Assembly (NCBI GenBank): GCA_003577005.1
Contig: QEUW01000297.1
Coordinates: 1-10,370, forward strand
Source of the DNA: Chloroflexota bacterium
GTDB taxonomy: Bacteria > Chloroflexota > Anaerolineae > Caldilineales > Caldilineaceae
Direction: 5' to 3'
Length of the DNA stretch: 10,370 nt
The first letter of the stretch is position 1; each line of letters begins with the position of its first letter. The translations under genes were made by a program, and so were the position numbers. Of the stretch, positions 7,501 to 10,370 are shown in pieces. The notes under the pieces were generated by a model, which ran no database searches, was not told the DNA's origin, and saw only the letters and a list, made by a program, of their open reading frames with translations.

Positions 7501-7540
7501 AAAAAAAACGAGAGCGGGCGTGTCGCCATCCGCTCTCGTT
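7501..7540 (-). terminator. Rho-independent terminator in the operon leader (attenuator)
   Basis: On the minus strand, AACGAGAGCGG (7540-7530) pairs perfectly with CCGCTCTCGTT (7517-7507), 11 bp, and is followed by T-rich sequence (eight consecutive T, 7508-7501). The 12-base loop can close further as GGCG-ACA-CGCC. It lies about 90 bp upstream of the pheA start and just after the leader ORF, where it would stop transcription before the operon. The loop and the descending arm also pair with a segment inside the leader ORF. Confidence 0.9.
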
Positions 7541-7609
7541 GAGTTCAGTCTGTACCTGGAGTCAAACAGGCATCCTCTGTCCCCCCGCGCTTGATGGCGA
7601 CACGCCGCT
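7513..7609 (-). promoter_or_regulatory. Antiterminator pairing of the aromatic attenuator
   Basis: In the minus-strand RNA, AGCGGCGUGUCGCCAUC (7609-7593) can pair with GAUGGCGACACGCCCGCU (7530-7513): 17 base pairs with one bulged base, including a perfect 13-bp core (7593-7605 with 7518-7530). The second segment is the terminator loop plus the first five bases of its descending arm, so the two structures exclude each other. The first segment is codons 15-20 of the leader ORF, directly after the aromatic codon run, so ribosome position can decide which structure forms. Confidence 0.8.
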
Positions 7610-7651
7610 AAACCAAAAATAAAAATAACCAAAATAAAACCCGCGATCCAT
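7562..7651 (-). CDS. Aromatic leader peptide (Phe/Tyr/Trp-rich) of the operon attenuator
   Basis: A 29-codon ORF from ATG 7651 to TGA 7562. Codons 5-14 read FYFGYFYFWF: five Phe (all TTT), three Tyr (all TAT) and one Trp in ten codons. It sits between a candidate promoter and a strong terminator upstream of pheA, two DAHP synthase genes and tyrA. Such peptides act in cis: scarcity of charged tRNA stalls the ribosome on the run and changes folding of the RNA. The later codons (15-20) form half of the antiterminator. The weak points are a poor ribosome-binding site (only GAGA about ten bases upstream) and an AT-rich run that also gives a hydrophobic peptide in another frame. The frame stays open upstream to a TTG at 7771, but the proposed start fits a leader better. 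Confidence 0.8.
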   Translation of the reverse strand: MDRGFYFGYFYFWFSGVSPSSAGGQRMPV

Positions 7652-7663
7652 AGGACGCGGGTT
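7638..7663 (-). promoter_or_regulatory. Hairpin presenting the leader start codon
   Basis: AACCCGCG (7663-7656) and CGCGGGTT (7645-7638) form a perfect 8-bp stem whose 10-base loop contains the leader ATG (7651-7649). The arm CCCGCG and the transcript's presumed 5' end CCCCGCG (7679-7673) can both pair instead with CGCGGGG (7589-7583), just beyond the antiterminator segment. The leader therefore has several competing folds, as attenuators usually do. Confidence 0.6.
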
Positions 7664-7685
7664 CTCAGGAAACGCGGGGCAACGC

Positions 7686-7713
7686 AAAATACTTGACTGA
7701 CCCTGAAGGCCAA
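7686..7713 (-). promoter_or_regulatory. Candidate sigma-70-type promoter of the aromatic operon
   Basis: The minus strand has TTGGCC (7713-7708) and TATTTT (7691-7686), each 4/6 to consensus, 16 bases apart. Transcription would begin near 7679, about 28 bases before the leader ATG, a spacing typical of leader peptides. An imperfect palindrome with 5-base arms (7713-7724, acaac-tg-gttgt) touches the -35 box and could be an operator. Weak as sequence evidence; supported mostly by position. Confidence 0.4.
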
Positions 7714-7968
7714 CAACTGGTTGTGTATGGCTCAACATGCGTTTAGCAACAGACATAGTCTGGTCACTCAAGTCTACTTACCGGTCTGGCCGGCCAGCTT
7801 ATATGTACGATACAGGTCTATGGCGGAGAGTAGTACGCCACATGGGCGGAAAGATAGCACGGGCCTAGCCAACTTGTCAAACTCGAAAGACCGGTGAGAA
7901 CACTTTAGGCCGTATGGACGCTGAGAAGGCTTCTTCCCAATCTGGTATTTCGCTCTTCAGAAAGACCC
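7714..7968. other. Divergent spacer without a gene
   Basis: No coding region is supported here. It holds a 12-bp perfect palindrome, ctggccggccag (7786-7797), and a cagac-ata-gtctg palindrome (7750-7762), possible protein-binding sites between the aromatic operon and the divergent signalling gene. A TATAAG-like hexamer on the minus strand near 7800 has no convincing -35 partner. Nothing else recognisable was seen. Confidence 0.5.
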
Positions 7969-7977
7969 TGGTACAAT
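7969..7977 (+). promoter_or_regulatory. Extended -10 promoter candidate for the receiver-kinase gene
   Basis: TGG-TACAAT is an extended -10 element (TGn plus a 5/6 hexamer). The -35 region is poor (ttcgct at 7949-7954), as is usual when the extended motif is present. Initiation near 7984 would give a 5' leader of about 130-160 bases. Confidence 0.5.
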
Positions 7978-8032
7978 TCAGCGGCGAGGTCTAGCTAAAC
8001 GCTGGCCTTACGATAGATAGAGAGTCCCCCAA

Positions 8033-8097
8033 CTGGTGCTCAATCAACTCCCTACGGCTGCTGGCACTCTGTATGGACGATTGAGCGGTCCAGCAGC
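8033..8097 (+). promoter_or_regulatory. Possible pseudoknot or switchable hairpins in the 5' leader of the receiver-kinase gene
   Basis: GCTCAATC (8038-8045) is complementary to GATTGAGC (8079-8086), and GCTGCTGG (8057-8064) to CCAGCAGC (8090-8097). Both are perfect 8-bp stems. The order A-B-A'-B' means they form either an H-type pseudoknot or two mutually exclusive hairpins. They end about 18 bases before the first ATG. No known riboswitch class was recognised. Confidence 0.45.
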
Positions 8098-8114
8098 GAA
8101 AGTGTATCTTCTCT

Positions 8115-9248
8115 ATGAATGCCGATGAGGTCTCCCTGCTTATGACTGCTGTTCCCGAGCCGGCGCGCGTGCTAATCGTTGATGATGACCCAATGGCGCG
8201 CGAGACACTCGAAGCGGTGTTACGCAAAGAGGGATACACACTCCTCTTTGCCGCCAGCGGCAATGAACTTTTTCAGCAGATGGCTGCGGCCGCGCCTGAT
8301 CTGATTCTACTCGATGTAATGATGCCGGATATCCATGGCTTTGACATCTGTCTACGGCTCAAGGCGTCGGCGCACTATCGTCACATCCCCATCATCCTCG
8401 TCACCGCCCTCGACAGTACAGCCGACCTGGTACGCGGGTTGGATTCAGGCGCCGATGAGTTTATCTCCAAGCCCTTTCGCTCGCCGGAACTACGGGCGCG
8501 TGTGCGCACCATGTTACGGATTAAGCGGCAGTACGATGCGCTCCAATATATGCTGCAAACGCGCGACCTGCTCTCCAACATGATCGTCCATGATATGCGC
8601 AATCCGCTGGCCGCCGTGATGCTCTACATCCAGTTATTGCGGCGACGGGGCAATTTGCAGTCAGAGCAGGAGCGCTATCTGGAGATGATCTTCAACGAGG
8701 CGCAGCATGTGAGCGCCTTTCTCGAAGATATGTTATTGCTCAACAAGCTCGACCGTGGCCCGCTGACCTTGACCCGCTCTCCACTCGAGCTCAGCCGGTT
8801 GTTTGCCGAGGTTCACCAAAAGACGAACAGCCTGGCTGTTACCCGTAAGGTCACGGTCGAAAGCACAGAGCCGCCGGTCGTCGAAGGTCTGGAGGTGGAC
8901 CTGGTGCTCTTTCAGCGTGCATTGGAAAACATGCTGACGCACGCCATCAAGTCGGCGCCACCCCATACCGCCGTCACAGTATCGGCCCAAGTCCACCCGG
9001 ATAGTAACTCCGATGCACCAGCGCCTCGGCTGCGTATCGAAGTGACCAATGCCGGCGCCCATCTACCACCCGAAGACTTAGAGCGGCTCTTTGACAAGTT
9101 TGCAGTTATGACCCTCAAAGAACAAGGTTCATCGCACGTAGGGTTAGGGTTGGCCTATTGCCGGATGGTCGTGGAGGCGCACGGCGGCCACGCCTTTGCA
9201 ACCAATATAGAACCACGAGGGCTGCGCTTTATCATCGAGCTTCCGTAG
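8115..9248 (+). CDS. Hybrid response regulator-histidine kinase (REC-HisKA-HATPase_c)
   Basis: A soluble 377-residue signalling protein with no membrane segment. The receiver domain (about 18-135) has the acidic cluster VDDD (22-25), phosphoacceptor Asp67 in LLDVMMP, Thr97 and Lys119 in SKPF. The HisKA helix pair follows with the H-box NMIVHDMRNP, phosphoacceptor His159, then the ATPase domain (about 225-377). In the N-box, ENMLTHAIK (271-279) has His276 where the second, metal-binding Asn is expected; the G1 motif is VTNAG instead of VxDxG; and G2 is GLGLAYC (343-349). The first two changes could weaken ATP binding. REC before kinase suggests it is driven by an upstream kinase or relays to an unlinked partner. 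The start is uncertain: ATG 8142 has GAGG eleven bases upstream, ATG 8115 has none; both keep all domains. Confidence 0.9.
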   Translation: MNADEVSLLMTAVPEPARVLIVDDDPMARETLEAVLRKEGYTLLFAASGNELFQQMAAAAPDLILLDVMMPDIHGFDICLRLKASAHYRHIPIILVTALDSTADLVRGLDSGADEFISKPFRSPELRARVRTMLRIKRQYDALQYMLQTRDLLSNMIVHDMRNPLAAVMLYIQLLRRRGNLQSEQERYLEMIFNEAQHVSAFLEDMLLLNKLDRGPLTLTRSPLELSRLFAEVHQKTNSLAVTRKVTVESTEPPVVEGLEVDLVLFQRALENMLTHAIKSAPPHTAVTVSAQVHPDSNSDAPAPRLRIEVTNAGAHLPPEDLERLFDKFAVMTLKEQGSSHVGLGLAYCRMVVEAHGGHAFATNIEPRGLRFIIELP

Positions 9249-9284
9249 CCGGCCCTCATATAGTCCGCAGTTGTAAAATCAGCT

Positions 9285-9587
9285 ATGGTCTGGTTTCAGC
9301 AATTTCTTGCGCCGCGCTACGCCAATGTGCGCGAACAAGTTGGCCTGCTCAACAGCCAACTCGCCAACAACCCAGATCCCGTCTCAACGATGCGCAACGC
9401 CGACCATATCTTTGTGCTGGAAAATGAGCAGCTGCGCGAGCAGGGCAAGCACGAGGAACTGGTCGAGACCGGCGGCATCTACGCTGCGCTGTGGAATGTG
9501 CAGACGGGCTTCCGGGCGCGCACCCTGACTACCAACAGGCAGGACGCAACGGTGGCACAGCCTGTCGTCGCCGATGAGTCGTCGTAG
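9285..9587 (+). pseudogene. ABC exporter remnant with large internal deletion
   Basis: The 100-residue frame joins two distant parts of a half-size ABC multidrug-type exporter. Residues 1-29 (WFQQFLAPRYANVREQVG, LNSQLANN) match the intracellular-loop region of the transmembrane domain; residues 34-75 (STMRNADHIFVLENEQL, GGIYAALWNVQTG) match the extreme end of the nucleotide-binding domain after the H-loop. Walker A, Q-loop, signature and Walker B are all missing, as is the N-terminus; an in-frame TAG lies at 9261. The join falls at about 9372-9383. Intact relatives have roughly 580-620 residues, so about 500 residues are lost. A transport function is excluded; translation of the small fragment cannot be. 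Confidence 0.82.
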
Positions 9588-9611
9588 AAGCTGTTTGAAA
9601 GAGAGTGACAA

Positions 9612-9698
9612 GCGGTGCGATGCACCTGCAAGGTGCGTGGCGCCTCAGGAATGCCCGGCGGCCCAGGTGCATCGCACGCTGCGCGTGCAACGCACCGC
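9612..9698. repeat. Nested palindromic (REP/MITE-like) element in convergent spacer
   Basis: Outer arms gcggtgcg (9612-9619) and cgcaccgc (9691-9698) are perfectly complementary. Within them gtgcgatgcacctg (9615-9628) is the exact reverse complement of caggtgcatcgcac (9664-9677). Each side also holds its own hairpin: gcacct-gca-aggtgc (9622-9636) and gcacgc-tgc-gcgtgc (9674-9688). It can fold as one long stem or as a cloverleaf-like three-stem form. It lacks a T-run, so it is not a classic terminator, though it sits between convergent genes. It resembles a dispersed repeat element. Confidence 0.75.
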
Positions 9699-9716
9699 CC
9701 CTGTTCACACAGCCTC

Positions 9717-10184
9717 TTACGCTTGACCCTGGGCTTCGAGGATCTGTTTCAGATTTTCGCCCTCTTCTTTCATGTGCTGGCGCACAGCGTTGAACTCACG
9801 CGCATTGAGCCGGGCCCCGATCGGGCCGGTGCGGATGTGAATTTCGGCGATGAAGCGGCACTGCTCCCCCTGCGGCTCGATGGCAAAGAGCAGCCGCGGC
9901 ATGATCAGGCGAATCAGTGGGTTTGTCACGGCAAACTCGATGTGCCGGTTTGGTTCGATGCGGGTGAAGCGCACCCGCTTCTTGAGCAGCTGCCCGCCAA
10001 TCCGCTCCTCGAAGTAGAACTCGACGCCCTTGCTCAGCCCACGCCCCTGCTCCCAGCGAAAAAGCAGATGGTCGGGGTGCCAACGCAGGTAGTTCTCGTC
10101 CATCTGCTCAAAAAAGTCGAAGATGCGGTCGGGTGTCGTGTTGATCAAGATCTCATCGCGCAAAATCATAGTTCGCACCGCCAT
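9717..10184 (-). CDS. SRPBCC-superfamily (START/polyketide cyclase-like) protein
   Basis: A 155-residue protein of the helix-grip fold family that binds hydrophobic ligands; specific function unknown. The pattern fits the family: an opening strand ILINTTPDRIFDFFEQ (helix after the first strand), NYLRWHPDH (the common W-P turn), FYFEERIGGQ, RVRFTRIEPNRHIEF, then a long C-terminal helix with HMKEEGENLKQILEAQG. No signal peptide or membrane segment is seen. The ATG at 10184 lies three bases after the stop of the ECF sigma gene, so the two are co-transcribed and probably translationally coupled; an in-frame ATG at 10169 is an alternative. It could be a sensor, accessory or target product of the sigma operon, but this is a guess from context. 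Confidence 0.8.
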   Translation of the reverse strand: MAVRTMILRDEILINTTPDRIFDFFEQMDENYLRWHPDHLLFRWEQGRGLSKGVEFYFEERIGGQLLKKRVRFTRIEPNRHIEFAVTNPLIRLIMPRLLFAIEPQGEQCRFIAEIHIRTGPIGARLNAREFNAVRQHMKEEGENLKQILEAQGQA

Positions 10185-10187
10185 TTT

Positions 10188-10370
10188 TCAGTTTAGGACA
10201 CTGTTTTCAAGCAGAAAGTCGCGCAGGCGAATCCGGCTGCGGTTGAGCCGAGACTTGACCGTGCCGACCGGCACCCCCATGATCTGCGCCGCCTCTTCGT
10301 ATTTGTAACCGTGAATGTCACAGAGGACAAGGACCAGGCGTTGCTCCGCCGGCAGGACACGCAAGCCACG
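10188..10370 (-). CDS. ECF-type RNA polymerase sigma factor, C-terminal part (cut by window edge)
   Basis: The last 60 codons are visible, from the window edge to TGA at 10190-10188. They encode sigma region 4, the helix-turn-helix that binds the -35 element: LRVLPAEQRLVLVLCDIHG followed by YKYEEAAQIMGVPVGTVKSRL and a basic tail NRSRIRLRDFL. The pattern LP.EQR, Y.EAA and P.GTVKSRL is typical of extracytoplasmic-function sigma-70 factors. Region 2 and any neighbouring anti-sigma gene lie outside the window, so the ECF group cannot be named. It is directly upstream of the SRPBCC gene with a three-base gap. Confidence 0.93.
   Translation of the reverse strand, partial: RGLRVLPAEQRLVLVLCDIHGYKYEEAAQIMGVPVGTVKSRLNRSRIRLRDFLLENSVLN

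Noticed and set aside
7243..7542. Plus-strand frame with repeated HDNKD from the 15-bp array.
   Set aside because: It overlaps pheA antisense and crosses the terminator. The repetitive acidic peptide is a by-product of the repeat.
7412..7561. The leader ORF and pheA are in the same frame with only the TGA at 7562 between them, suggesting stop-codon readthrough.
   Set aside because: The open stretch is short and partly repeat sequence. pheA has its own strong ribosome-binding site and a conserved N-terminus at 7411, and the terminator lies in between.
7501..7680. T-box riboswitch upstream of pheA.
   Set aside because: The conserved T-box sequence (UGGNACCGCG type) and specifier-loop layout are absent. 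The leader ORF with aromatic codons explains the terminator better.
6763..7716. Long minus-strand open frame overlapping the leader, the 15-bp repeat and pheA, with a hydrophobic stretch (FILVIFIFGLAA) and repeated VIVIF.
   Set aside because: Its second half is the shadow of pheA in another frame. The hydrophobic parts come from low-complexity T-rich DNA and the tandem repeat, and it begins at a TTG without a ribosome-binding site.
8733..9062. Minus-strand frames inside the receiver-kinase gene.
   Set aside because: They are shadows of a strongly supported coding region on the plus strand.

Overview
The window looks like a chromosomal segment of a moderately GC-rich bacterium, most likely a member of Chloroflexota (Anaerolineae/Caldilineae-like). 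This is inferred from the class I-beta (Thermotoga-like) DAHP synthases, a 'four helix bundle'/S23 gene inside an operon, and spacers rich in short tandem repeats. No rRNA marker is present, so the taxonomy is tentative.

Positions 1-7713, minus strand: an aromatic amino acid operon. In transcription order it reads: promoter (about 7686-7713), a short leader ORF (7651-7562), a rho-independent terminator (7540-7501), a 15-bp tandem repeat (7495-7421), pheA (prephenate dehydratase), two tandem DAHP synthases, tyrA (prephenate dehydrogenase), an APH-fold phosphotransferase coupled to tyrA, a four-helix-bundle S23-type gene between 20-bp inverted repeats, aroA (EPSP synthase), and the start of aroE (shikimate dehydrogenase), which runs off the left edge. 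The genes cover the first step of the shikimate pathway, two middle steps, and the branches to phenylalanine and tyrosine.

The main discovery is the operon leader. A 29-codon ORF contains the run FYFGYFYFWF: nine aromatic residues in ten codons, with all three aromatic amino acids present. It is followed by a 17-bp pairing segment that can disrupt an 11-bp terminator hairpin ending in eight U. This is the architecture of ribosome-mediated transcription attenuation, here apparently reading Phe, Tyr and Trp supply together.

Nearly every spacer in the operon holds a short repeat (7-9 bp units, palindromes) that begins at or inside the preceding stop codon. One pair flanks the S23 gene and supplies the last codons of the phosphotransferase gene, which suggests insertion of a small cassette.

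Positions 7714-9248: a divergent spacer, then on the plus strand a receiver-histidine kinase protein behind an extended -10 promoter and a leader that could fold as a pseudoknot. Positions 9285-9587: an internally deleted remnant of an ABC exporter. Positions 9612-9698: a nested palindromic element in a convergent spacer. Positions 9717-10370, minus strand: an SRPBCC-fold protein three bases downstream of the end of an ECF-type sigma factor that continues past the right edge.
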